From the NCBI GenBank assembly GCA_940337035.1, contig CALNHX010003568.1:1-64000 (forward strand): a stretch of 64,000 nt of DNA, in the 5' to 3' direction. The notes beneath the pieces were generated by a model, which saw nothing but the letters and a program-made list of their open reading frames with translations, did no database searches and had not been told where the DNA came from. The position numbers were made by a program, and so were the translations under genes. Below, one piece after another: positions 1 through 12,200 of the stretch; within the stretch, counting starts at the first letter, position 1; each line of letters opens with the position of its first letter. Origin of the DNA: Agriotes lineatus. Lineage: Eukaryota; Arthropoda; Insecta; Coleoptera; Elateridae.

Positions 1-390
1 AATCAACATAAACAAACAAGTGATAGTTTCTCCTCAGAGCGGTGCTTTCCTAACTACACAAATATGAATCACCATCTCATTTTAGAGAAAGTGCTAGTGT
101 CTACCTTGACAACTTAATACTTCTTAACATTGAGGCACTTAAGTGCATATCAGTAAAATTAGTTTTGCATAATCTCACTCGATAATTGCTGTTCGGTTGG
201 TGGCCTAATCTAAACATTTGAAAGGTTTTCGATAGATGCGCCACCTATATAAAATGTATAGGAAACTCTAAGTGCTCCCTTCCCCTTAAGTTCAGAAGAC
301 GGATATGGAGTGCTTAAGAGATCACAAAGCCAGCAGGACTAAAAAAATCTATAAACACAATAATCTCTTGTATAGCTACGTGAGAATGCA

Positions 391-514
391 TTTCATACCT
401 GCAGGTGTAAAACGGCCTTAGGACACAGCGATCAACCATGAAAAATCTGCACATCTTCTATAAGCAGCGAGAATACACAATTAAGCTATCGTAAATACGC
501 CATCCGAAATTCAC
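391..514. repeat. Dispersed repeat, copy 1
   Basis: This stretch aligns by eye with 23957-24075. Shared blocks include tcatacctgca, aaaacggcc, gcgagaatacacaattaa and atccgaaattca. The family was not recognised. Bases 1-390 show nothing I can name. Confidence 0.5.
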
Positions 515-1627
515 CACTATGCGAAATGATGCAGGCATAAGGGGGTAAATTCTATTTGCGCCCCTGCGGCAGGGAATCGCTTCCTAAGAAGGTAGGAAGA
601 CAGATCTTCAATTTTAGGAAAACACCGGAAGATACGCTACTCCATTAAGAGTAAGGTGCCAAATTGACATTTACAAAATTTACCAAAAAGAATAAAAATA
701 AGCATAGGCAAACTGGTCCCACTCACGCCCAAAGAGAAAGCATGCTATATTTGGGAGGAAATTTACAAAGAGCCGACTAGCGAAGGTGCGAAGAAGAGCT
801 AGGTACATCGTAACGTGCAACACCAATGCGGGCTGTTATATAGTGAAATTCTTAATAATTTGAAAACTATACAACACAGTTTTGTATGCAATTCTAATAT
901 GTTATCAATCGCAAAGATACCTGCATTACCAAACTAATACTTAGACGGCATGGAAACAGAGAAGGCTCTACTAAATTTATTTATATGGTGAGCTTTTCGT
1001 CTTTTAAAGATCGGTCGCTGACCTCAAATTTCTAATTTTCCTTTCTATTTTTGAGATATTCAAGCCTAACTGTCCCGCCATCTTTTCAAATGTCTTCCCG
1101 GTTCTCTTCTTCTATGTGGGCTTCTTAGTATTCCCAAACTATACACCAGCACTTTTTAAAACAATTCCCATTTGTTCCAAATCACAAAATTGTTTAAATT
1201 ATTTAATCAAATTTTTAAGCCTAATGAATTGTTCCTAATTCATTACGTCTGGTAAATAGCGAAGATAGCTTCTAATAGTTCAGCTAATTTCTGATATTTG
1301 AAAAGTATCAAACAACAAATGTTTAAAATAATTTCTCTACTTCCAGCTTCAAGCCTGTGGTTGAGATGTGTCCAACTATCTTTTCATATTTGTGGAAGGG
1401 TAGTGTGTGCTTTTGTCCTATATTTGTTGCGTATGTTTTCTCAACTTTTCTTCTTTGTCTTCTTTCTTGATTATACTATATCTTGTAATTCTCTAGTAAT
1501 TTGATTGCTGGCTGTTTCTGTTAAGTTTCTCCTCTCTGTATTTCTTAATACTTTCATTTTATTCATTTCCATACATTCTGACGTTGATATTAGTCCTCAT
1601 GTCCTTATGTTGCCATATTACGTCTCT
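515..1627. other. AT-rich intergenic or first-intron DNA, nothing recognised
   Basis: Two adjacent small open frames (1298-1504 and 1505-1759) are T-rich and show no domain; the second runs into the foldback element at 1628. No splice-compatible leader exon (ATG, short frame, phase-1 donor) was found here or in 1884-2903. Confidence 0.4.
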
Positions 1628-1883
1628 AACAGCCGTATTCATAGTCGTTCGCCAGCGGTTCGCCGGCGAGTCGCCAGAGTTTCGTTGGCGGCACTGTACG
1701 TCTATGTCAAATTCAAGGTTAGCAGGTTAGATTTTGTGTCAATTTTCTGTCAAAACTGACGGAAAACCTAACCTGATAACCTTGAATTTGACATAGACGT
1801 ACAGTGCCGCCAACATACTCTCATAACGAAACTCCGGCGACTCGCCGGCGAACCGCTGGTGAACGACTATGAATACGGCTGTT
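1628..1883. mobile_element. Foldback MITE (long terminal inverted repeats)
   Basis: The two halves are inverted copies of each other: aacagccgtattcatagtcg at the left end matches cgactatgaatacggctgtt at the right end. Arms of over 100 bases include a GC-rich stretch and the block around gtctatgtcaaattcaaggt. A small loop lies near 1735-1755. There is no coding capacity. The same inner arm block occurs in the element at 33380-33730, so both belong to one family. Confidence 0.85.
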
Positions 1884-2903
1884 TGTGCACTAGGCACTAC
1901 TGCTGTTGTATTCGCCTATTACGTTTCTTTTTATATAGCAAACACTATTTAAAAGATATTGTTAACAAAGTTCTTTGCTATGTAAGAAACTTCACCACCA
2001 TGCCAAGTATGTACCCAGGTCTACTTTAGATGTTAGGTTTGGACGCACCAACTTCCTGCAGGATGTGCAACTAATAATCCCCAGATTGACGTTGAGGCTC
2101 TACAAACTCTTATTTAAATCTATATTCTGGATTTCCATAGATAAAGGCCTTTAGGCATCATGGTGTGCCCGTTGTGTTACCTCCAAGCCACCTTTGTGTA
2201 TAAATTTGTTACTGTACCTCATACATCAATATTCAGCGGAGTTATGATCTCTCCTCATTCTGACAATTAATTCATTTCATATAGTGTACCTAGCATCAAA
2301 CCTCAAGGTCGATTTTAAGCAGTTTGCCTCTAGTTATTTACATATTTCTGTTCCACTCTTTTAGAGCATCATACTTATTTCTTTTACTATTTGCCTTTTC
2401 TTTATTTGTTACAAGATAGTTAGAATTAGTTTCCTGTATGTTGTAATATTTCTCCACCAATGGTGTCGCCTGGTAATTTTTCAATTTTTACCTTGAATAT
2501 TGGTCCTTGGTGCTTATTATCTTCATATACTATTAGCTTTTTAATTCTTCTCTTGTTCTTCAAGTAGCAGTGTCTTAAAATAATATTTTATCAATTTAGC
2601 TATTGCATCTCGTCTTTGCACCTAACCCATCCACACTATCTGCTAACGGTGTTGATAAATCTCCGAATCCATTTTATACCATTTTTTTCGTCTAGGCTTA
2701 GCAATTATTAGTTCTCGTCTTTTTGCAATTTGTTTAGCTGAAATCGTCGCACAGAGGGCGCAATCATGTGCATAACATAATATGATAACAGCTATACTAC
2801 ATTCAAAGCGTCGATTCAACAGATTGGAAAGTCTGAATGAGTGTCATGTTGTTTCTAATTATCAATAAAATATATCTTAAACTATACAATCTCATTTTTA
2901 CAG
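1884..2903. other. AT-rich DNA just upstream of the paired-domain exon, nothing recognised
   Basis: Probably the 3' part of the first intron. I searched for a leader exon ending in phase 1 and saw no convincing one. The best CAAG/GT candidate (near 2303) has no upstream ATG in frame. Confidence 0.4.
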
Positions 2904-3217
2904 GCCAAGGTCGTGTAAACCAGCTCGGCGGGGTCTTCATCAATGGCCGCCCCTTGCCGAACCACATCCGCCTGAAAATTGTGGAAATGGCGGCTGCCGG
3001 AATTCGACCGTGCGTCATTTCCCGGCAGCTGAGGGTGTCCCATGGGTGCGTCTCGAAGATCCTCAACCGGTATCAGGAAACTGGCAGCATCAGGCCAGGG
3101 GTGATCGGGGGCTCTAAGCCGAGGGTCGCCACAGCCGAGGTCGAGACCAGGATCGAGCAGCTCAAGAGGGAGAACCCCGGGATATTTTCGTGGGAGATCA
3201 GAGACAAGCTTATCAAG
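2904..3217 (+). CDS. gsb: Paired-domain exon
   Basis: The acceptor AG is at 2902-2903 after ctcatttttac. The first two bases complete a glycine codon (phase 1), giving GQGRVNQLGG, the usual start of a paired domain. The exon covers the N-terminal PAI subdomain (RVNQLGGVF, GIRPCVISRQL, SHGCVSKILNRY) and most of the linker and RED subdomain up to RDKLIK. It ends at 3217 in phase 0, before a strong donor GTAAGA. The intron position directly before GQGRVNQ is usual for Pax genes, so a short leader exon must lie further 5'. The exon is far more GC-rich than its flanks. Confidence 0.97.
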
Positions 3218-6200
3218 GTAAGACCGCAAATTAATGCGTTTTTAAACCTAGGGTTACCAGATAAAATCACCAAATCTGATCTAATGTAAAAATATTGTAA
3301 CCAAGGTTACATATGAATGTATATACCAGGTACAACGCGAAAGAAGGGGCACAAATTCTTCTGAAGTCGGGGAATAATAAATAATCTTATGGAGTAGTGC
3401 TGATACAGTTTACATAGGCATACTTTTCGGAGCTTTCTTTTTTGACAAAAGCTCTTAGCTGAGAATTTCTGAGCAAAAAATCAAAATTTGCAACAAAGCA
3501 CCATCCTTTCAAAATACTGATACTCATCGAACGGATGTATCCATTTTTACAAATATTCAATGGATATTTTGTAAACTTGTTGAAATTCGTCATAGACGCT
3601 CGGTGTTCCTTTTCTTGAAAAAAAACCTTTTCGTTGTAATTGATTTCAAATCTGTTGTCATTAGTGAATCCCATGATTAAGGCTATTGTGAATAATGTAT
3701 GGGTGGGACAACCAATTCCAACCAAAAAGGAAGGCATTTTAAAGTGGGCCAAGGACATACATTTTAATTGAAAAAGGAGTTCTTCTTGAATAGATAAGTA
3801 TCCCTGTAGAGCGTGCAGTCTGCTTAAACTCGTTCCTGTGTGATAAATTGTCATTGTTACCCAACGTAAAGATGATTGAAATTTGATAAATTTCTTATTA
3901 AACCCGCAGCATTTAATAAACGAAAATGAGGCTTTCATTTCGGATAAATTGACTTCTGAAGTGCGTACTTAAGAGGCGTTAATAATCTCTTTCAAAGGAT
4001 TGAGTTTCCCTGCATTGTAATTAAACATGGATCGGTCTGAAGGAATAAAAAGGCGATTCGGGAAATAAAAGGAAACTAAGTTGGAAAAATCCAAGCTTTA
4101 GTGTAGCGAATTTTAATTACAGCAGAATTGTCTTTCAACATTGGAGTCTGAAGCTACCACAATGTAGAAAGCAGAACTGAGTGAACTTATATTTGTAAAT
4201 TTTAAGTAAAGTGACTCGTGCTCTGTACAATTTGGAAAATTGGTTTTTAAGTAAAACAAAGTCAGTGTATCATCTGGAAATTTTAATACTGACTATTCCG
4301 CTTGAGATTCATTGAGAAACTACAGCGTAACTCTAGACTCTCTCGCACAGAAATAACGATAACAGTGGTCAATAGCCGACTAAAATTCGCATTCTTATTT
4401 AATTTGAAATAAATTTTGGGAACCGCCAACGCACATACTCTTATAAACAGAGAATTGCCCATACATCAAACGAGGCCTATATTTCAGGCTTCGACGTGCA
4501 ACAATAAACTCGTGCATCCTCCCAACAGCCACCAGCTTCAACACCCCATCAATCTTGGTGGGCCACTCTCAAACTTTGTACCTATTTATCTTGCGAGGCA
4601 CAGAAAAGGGACTCCGACCACACGGAATCAATACGGCACCTGTAGATTACTCACCCGGAGATTTTCAGCAGACATCCGCTGGCTTTTTGCCAGTGTGGTT
4701 TTCACGTCGCCCGATTTCCAGCTGGGCTGCTGAAGGTTTTATGCACATTCGGGGAAATGTTTAATTTGCAGTCTAGCTCTTTAAACCGCAATAAAATATG
4801 ACAAGCTTTAACAGACTGTTTATATTGCAGCGGTGCAGTTTTATGGCATAGAAGCCAACAGGATTTTGTTTTCAAACAGAAAATTTTAATCCTGTACTTG
4901 CATAAAACAGAAGGCATTAGGATACAACGATCAAGGTGTGAGTATTGAGACAAAGTTGATAGGTGTTTATAAGAATCTACATAGTATCAGAACAAAACAC
5001 TGAAGACCTAAACAAATAGTTTATTGGTAAGACACTAAATTTATGACGCAAACTCTGACGTCCCACAAACGGTTAGTATTTAACCTCAACCATATTTTAT
5101 CTACTGGATTACTTGCAACGTATATGCAAGCACCCCGCAGCTGGAGCACACATCTTAAGCAAAAACAGCAATTTTAAGAGTGTGTTGATATCTGCAATAA
5201 CTGAAGATCCAAAATCGACTATAGAAAACTATATATTGCAAAATTGCTTTCCTCCACGTAATTAGTACAATTAAAACATGCCCAATTATTGCCGATGTCA
5301 CATTGATAGATGTTTTAATGGTTTTAAAAGAAAAAATCAATACATAATTTTGATACCAAATCACAGTTGATGACAGTATCCATTAGCAGTTCTTCCAAAA
5401 TGTAGGAGTATATGTATTTGTACTTATTAAGTTTAGTTAGGTAGTATTATTATTAGTTATTCGCGCCCGACGTATGGGTTACTTATTGAACTGTAGCGAT
5501 GTTTGTCCATAATACGCACAAAATCATCTATTGGAAGTTGCATTTCCTTATCATTGTTATAATCTAATGTGTTGCGGTAAAGTAACATTATAAAATATTT
5601 TTTAGGATACTGCATTGGTAACTAGCGTTTACATAGATACAAACGAGTCCGGTAGATAAAATTTACCGGCCTAGACCAGTAGTAGAACTACCGGCATGTA
5701 AATTTAATCTACCGGACTCGTATCCTAAAAATCTTATACGATACACGACCGGTAGCATTTTTATGGCCTTGCCAAACATACAGGTCTCGCCCTACGGGCT
5801 CAACCTGTAAAGTATTGGCGCGGCCATAAAAATGTTGCTACCGGTCTAATAACGTAAATAGCTATTACAAACTGTAACGAGGCAACTCATATAATAAAAG
5901 TAGCTTAGGGCAGCTTCATTTACCATCTTTCTTACATTTTCCTTCTTTGCCTACTTAAGACGAGCATGTGGAAACTTTAATCTTGTCTTAGTTACCAATG
6001 CAACTCTCAAGACTAAAACTAAACTTTTAAGACCAAGACAACATTAAATGTTAGTTACACGAAATTGAATTTTTGAAATTGTTATGCTAGAAATATTTTA
6101 AATTCAATTCAAGTGATTTGTTGCAGCAACCCTTATTTCACCACCCTGATTTGAACGATGTCTATTTCTTGTTGATAAGACTATTCTCTATAGTAAACAA

Positions 6201-9200
6201 TGCGATAACAGAAAATTTAAATTACATGTGCAATGCTTATAAAATCTTTCAAGTTGCAAATTGTACATATTGGACAATTCACCAACTCTTTATATTGTGG
6301 AAATCTTTTATGGACTCCTATCCACAAAATAGTCATAAATCAAGACAATATTCTTCTCTTCTTCTTCCTTATCTTCTTTTTCAGACTGATGGGAGTGCCC
6401 ATATTGGATGTAGTCCTTCCCTACTCGTTTCCTTCTTTATCCCTCTCTTTAATGAACATCTTATATTATTTTCCCGTCTACAATATGTGATCCTCCTTGT
6501 CCATCTTTTGTCTGATATTCTTGGTGTAAGCCTTATCCAGCTCAATTTCTGTGTTTTTACTTTCCTTATTACTTTTAGATACGAGCGAAGACCAACGTAA
6601 CAAACATACTACAGAAAAGGATAAAACAATGCAACAATAAAATACTGAGACGTTAAATGCTACCAACTATTTTATAAATTCAACTTTATACTTTTCGCAA
6701 TTAAACCATAATAGCTATTAAAACAAAGAACGAGAATTACTTTATTTTGTCTCTTTGCTGGTACCTACATACATTCTTTTCCAACTTCAACTTTCTACTT
6801 TGAAAATATGCTACCAACACTACCTAGTCACCACGAGAAGAACTACAAATTACATTATATTTGACTTGGTATTAACATTGCTATTGTTCCCTAACTTCAG
6901 CTCCCCATTTTGAAAATTATTAACCAATACTACTGAGATTATCGAAAACACTACAAAACCTGGTTGTGTCTTGGTATCGGCATTATTACTCTAGCCTAAC
7001 TTCAATTTCCTGTTTTGAAAATTTGCAACTGAGGCTAGTATGACTACCACGTCCAAAATAGTAATTGCCCTGTTTTGCTATTCACATTTTTTCTCAATTT
7101 TAAGTTTTTATTTTTTATATTTGCTCCCATGAGCACTATGACTACCAAAATCAATGTTACAAACTACACCATTTTTATCTCGGTCTTTAAGATAACTATA
7201 TACCTATTCTTCGCTAACTTAAACTCTATTTCGAAAATGTTTAACTAACGTTACTAAGATTACCAAAAACATCACCAAAAATTACCGTTTTTATCTTGGT
7301 ATTGGTATTCTCATTCTTGCCTAAATTTTACTTACTCTTTCAAAATTTATACCTAAGCTACTTGGCTACCACGCAACCCAATTCAAGTTTGGGAATTATC
7401 CTACTTTTGAATTGGTGTTGGCATTCACATTTTTTCTTAACTTTAACTTTCTATTTTTTAAATTTGTACTCAGGAGCACTGTGACTACCAAACCTAAGTC
7501 TACAAATTACACTATTTTTCTCTTGGTCTTTATATACCTAGTCTTGGCTAACTTCAACTCTCTATTTTAAAATATTTTAACCATCGTTACTAAGATTACC
7601 AAAAACAAGACCAAAAATCACCTTATTTTTGTCTTGGTATTGGTATTCTCCTTCCCGCTTAACTTTGACTTTATTTTTTGAAAATTTACGCTACTATGGC
7701 ATTCTGTCTAACATTAACATTCTATATATACATCTTCATCCCTATATACCTACTCTTCGCTTGAACTATCTATTTTGAAAACTTTTAACCGACGCTGCTA
7801 AGATTACCAAAAACAAAGACCAAAAATTATTCTATTTTTGTCTTGGCGTTGGTATTATAATTCTTGCTTAACTTCAATTATCCATTTTGAAAATTTGCAA
7901 CTGAGACTACTACGACTACCTTGTCAAAATATCATAATTGATCTGTTTTTGTACAGGTAATGCTATTCGCATTCTTTCTGAACTTTAACTTACCATTTTC
8001 TATTTTTCACCAAAAAAACACTAGTACTACAAAAGCCAAAACTACATATTACGCCACTTGTATTTTGGTCTTTATATACCTACTCTTCGCCAACTTCAAC
8101 TCGTTAATTTGAAAATTTGCAGCCTCAGCTAGGAAGACCACCAAAACCAAGATCATTATTACTTATTACCCTAATTTAAAATTGGTATTGGTATTTACAT
8201 TTCTCTCTGACCAACTTTCTAGTTCCAAAATTTGCAGCCACAGGCCATTATGACTACCAAGACATTGATGGCGAATAACTATATTTTGGTCTTTATCTTG
8301 AAATTCACATACCTTGTTAATTTGATTTTTTTGAAAATTTGCAACCAGGGTCAACATGGTTACCTAAACCAAGCCGAGAATTACTTTATTTTTGTCTTGC
8401 TTTCGGTATCCGCATCTTTAACTTGAACTTTCTATTTTGAAAATTCACATTAAAAGCCAGCATGATTAGATAAATCAACAGTGAAAATTACTTTATTTTT
8501 GTCTTTCTTTCGGTATCCACATTCTTCTCTAACTTGTACTTTTTATTTTAAAAAATGGCAACCAAAGCCAGCATGATAAACAAAACCAGGACTGAGAATG
8601 GCTTATTTTTGTCTTGCTCATGGTATTCACTTTTTTTCCATTTCAAGCTTATATTTTTAAAATTCGCTATCAAAGCCACAATGACTACCAAGAATAAGGC
8701 TACCCTATTTTTGTATTAATGATATTCACATTATCTCCGAATTGTAACTTCCTATTTTTAAATTTGCACCCAAAGGCACTATGGCCACCAAAGCCAAGAT
8801 TACAAATTACACAATTTATATATTTAGAGCACCAAAAGGCACTATGGCCACCAAAGCCAAGATTACAAATTACACAATTTATATATTTAGAGCACCAAAA
8901 TGAAAATCATTATTACCCAATTTTTGTCTTGTTATTGGTATTGGTATTTAAATTTTGTTGTTACTTTAACTCTCTAAATTAAAATTTCGTGCCACAGTCA
9001 CTATGACTACCAAGACTAAGACGGCGAATAACTTTATTTTGGTCTTGATTTTAGTATCCACATACTTTTCCAATTTTACTTCCTATTTTAAAAATTTGCA
9101 AACGAAGCCAAACGTTTACAAAGCCTTTACATTCACTTTCCTTCATCACTTCCAACCTTCTATTTTAGAAATTTGTTACTAAGGCAACTATGACCATCTG

Positions 9201-12200
9201 CAATAAAACTACGGATAACCCTATTTTGGTCTTGATCTTTGTATTCACACTCTTCTCTGATATTCACTTTCTACTTTAAAAATTCTCATTTCATGCCAGC
9301 AGTACCAAGAATAACTGCATTTTGGTGAAATGTGTTGGAATTTACATTCTTCTCTAACTTCCAATTTCTATTTTCAAAATTCGCAACCAAGTTCACTATA
9401 ACTAGTAATACTAAAACTGAAAATTACCCTATTTTTGTTCTTGACCTTGGTATTCACGTTCTTTCCAAATTTTTACTTTGAAAATTAGCAACCGATGCTA
9501 CTATCAGCACTAAGACATAATCTGAGAATTACTTTATTTTAGGGTTAGTCTTGATATTCACCTTATTCAGTAACTTGAACTTTCTTGGTATTCATATCAT
9601 CTCTGAGTTCAACGTTCTAGTTTAAAAATCGTAACTGAAGCCGGACTGATTAGTAAGAGTTACTGTGTTTTGGTGCTTTGTTTTGGTATTCACATTATTT
9701 CTTATTTTTAACTGTTTCTATACTATTCTATTCGCAAAGCAGGACCACGTCGATTACTACGAGTAACACTTCGAATAACCCTGTTTCGATCTTTTCTTGA
9801 ACGTTCTCTTTTAAAAATTCGCCAATGAGGTCGCTATGACCACCAAGATTAAGGCTGCGAATAACTTATTTTGATTTTTCGCAATGGTAATCACTTGCTT
9901 CCTTAACTTCAAATTTCTGTTTTTAGAATTCGCAACCCAGGCCGCTATAACACCAACAATAAGAGTGCCCGTAAGCTTATTTTGGTATTCTCATGCTTCT
10001 CTAACTTGAACTTTCTAGGTTAAAAGTTCGCAACTGCCCAGCAGAGCTACCAAAAAATACTAGATATATTGATTGTTGCTCTTGGTATTCACATTCTTCC
10101 CTAACTTCGACTTCCTAATTTGAAGATTCGCCGTCCAGGCTATTATGCCTACCAAAACCAAAAGTGAGGAGTACCCAATTTTTACCTTAGTCTTGATATT
10201 TACATGCTTTCCTTACTTCAAAATTATATTTGGAGAATCCACAACTAAAGCCACATGACTACCAGACTGTGAATAACTCTAGTCTGACCTTGGGCTTGAT
10301 ATTCGCCATCCTAGCTAACCCCAAATTCCTATTTTGAAAATTCGCAAGCAATACCACTATGACTACCAAAATCAAAAGTGATAATTACCCCATATTTGCC
10401 TTAGTCTTGGAATTTACATGCATTCCTTAGTTCAACATTCTATTTTGAAAATTCACGACCAAGGCGACTATGACTAACAGGAGTAAGACAGAGAGCAACT
10501 GTACTTTGGCCTTGATATTGATATTTCCATGCTTCCCTAATTTCAGATTTCTAATAAAAAAATCCGTAACGAAGAACTCTATAACTACCAAGACTGGAAA
10601 TGTCCTAATTTTGGTTCTTCTTGTTGGTATTCACATTCTTTCTTAACTTCATCTTTCTATTTGAGAATCCTTAATTAAAGCTGCTATAACCGCCAAGACT
10701 ACAATTGGTAATTTCATCATTTTTGTCTAGATTTTAGTAGGTATTCAAGCCTTTTCCTTAACTTCTAATTTAAAAGTTGTAACCAAAACTACTAGGGTGC
10801 CGCATAATAGTCCGGAAAATCCAGAAATAGTGTACCGTCAAAGTACTTATTAAAAACACGCTATATCCTGCTTCTATGTGTCAGTACAAGTATAAAGTCT
10901 GTGGTTTTTATTATTGCCGCGTTATTTATCTCAGTGCTAAAAAACAGTTTATGCAATTTCGAGAAAATTAGTGGAATAAAGTCAAGTTCGTAGTGTTTAA
11001 AGAGTTTCAATCCAATATGGTAGAAGTACCCCCGTATCAAATTTTCAGCAGTTTTGGGAAGACACAAACAGTGAGGATGAAATTGCGACTAAAAAAGGTA
11101 AAACAACTTCCACATTATTGGAAAAAATCTCGAACATTTCGATTAGAAATGCAGCTGCGCAATTAAGTTTGTCAACGGCCACCGTGGGGAAAAACTAATG
11201 TTTGTGGCTTTAGAGATTTACAAAGAAACAAAAAACTTGTTGGATGTTCAGTAACAAATCATCGTGATGAATGACGGGATTTGCTTTCCTATGAATTCCT
11301 ACAATATGCCCGAACGAATGTTCTACTGTAGCGAAACATGACAAGGAATCGACTTGAAACAATCCATCAAACCTAAAAAGAAAAACTTGAAGATTATGGC
11401 CTGGTAGGCTATTGACTAATTTTATTGTACATCACTCTGAAGTAACTTTCTTTCACAACACCTTCTCGAAGAGTGTATACCGAAGCGGTTGATTTCCTTC
11501 ATATTCAAGGACTGCAAACCGGATGCTGCACTGTTCTGGCCAGAAATGGTCACCTCATTTTACACGTTTTCTTTATTGCTGTCGAACATACTTTATGGCC
11601 ACTAAAACCAAGACTATGGCTTATTCTATGTTGGTTTTGGTCATGGTATTCACATTTTTTTCTAATTTCACTTTTCTATTTTCAAAATTTGCAACTATGG
11701 CTACTGCGATCATCAAAACCAAGGCTGAAAATTACCCTATTTTTAAGCCTTCTTTTTCTATCTCTTAAAGTGTGTTTTTATAAACCATTTTCGTCAGCAG
11801 CTGGTACAAATGGCTAGCCTAACCACTTGAATTAAGGAAGAACATTCTTCTACAGGGGTGACGATCACCAAAGGTGTTGGTATGATGGCCGGAGAGCATA
11901 GATCAAGCCCATGCTGTCCGAGTGTGGGGTGCAAACCACTACCTGCCGATTGCGAGCGCAAACGCTTTACCTCTCGGGCATCCGCTTTCTTGGACTTGGT
12001 GTTCACATTCATCTGTAACTGTAACTTTCCATTTTGAAAATGTATAACCAAGGCCATCAAGACCAAGGCTCAGAATTACGCCATTGTCCAATATCAAGAT
12101 GAGGCAAATTTCAACGAAGTTCCTCAAGAATGGGTCTTGTGAACCCTTAAAGAAAACATGATTTTGTTATTGCTAACTAGCCAGGGATTGATAGCAAAGC

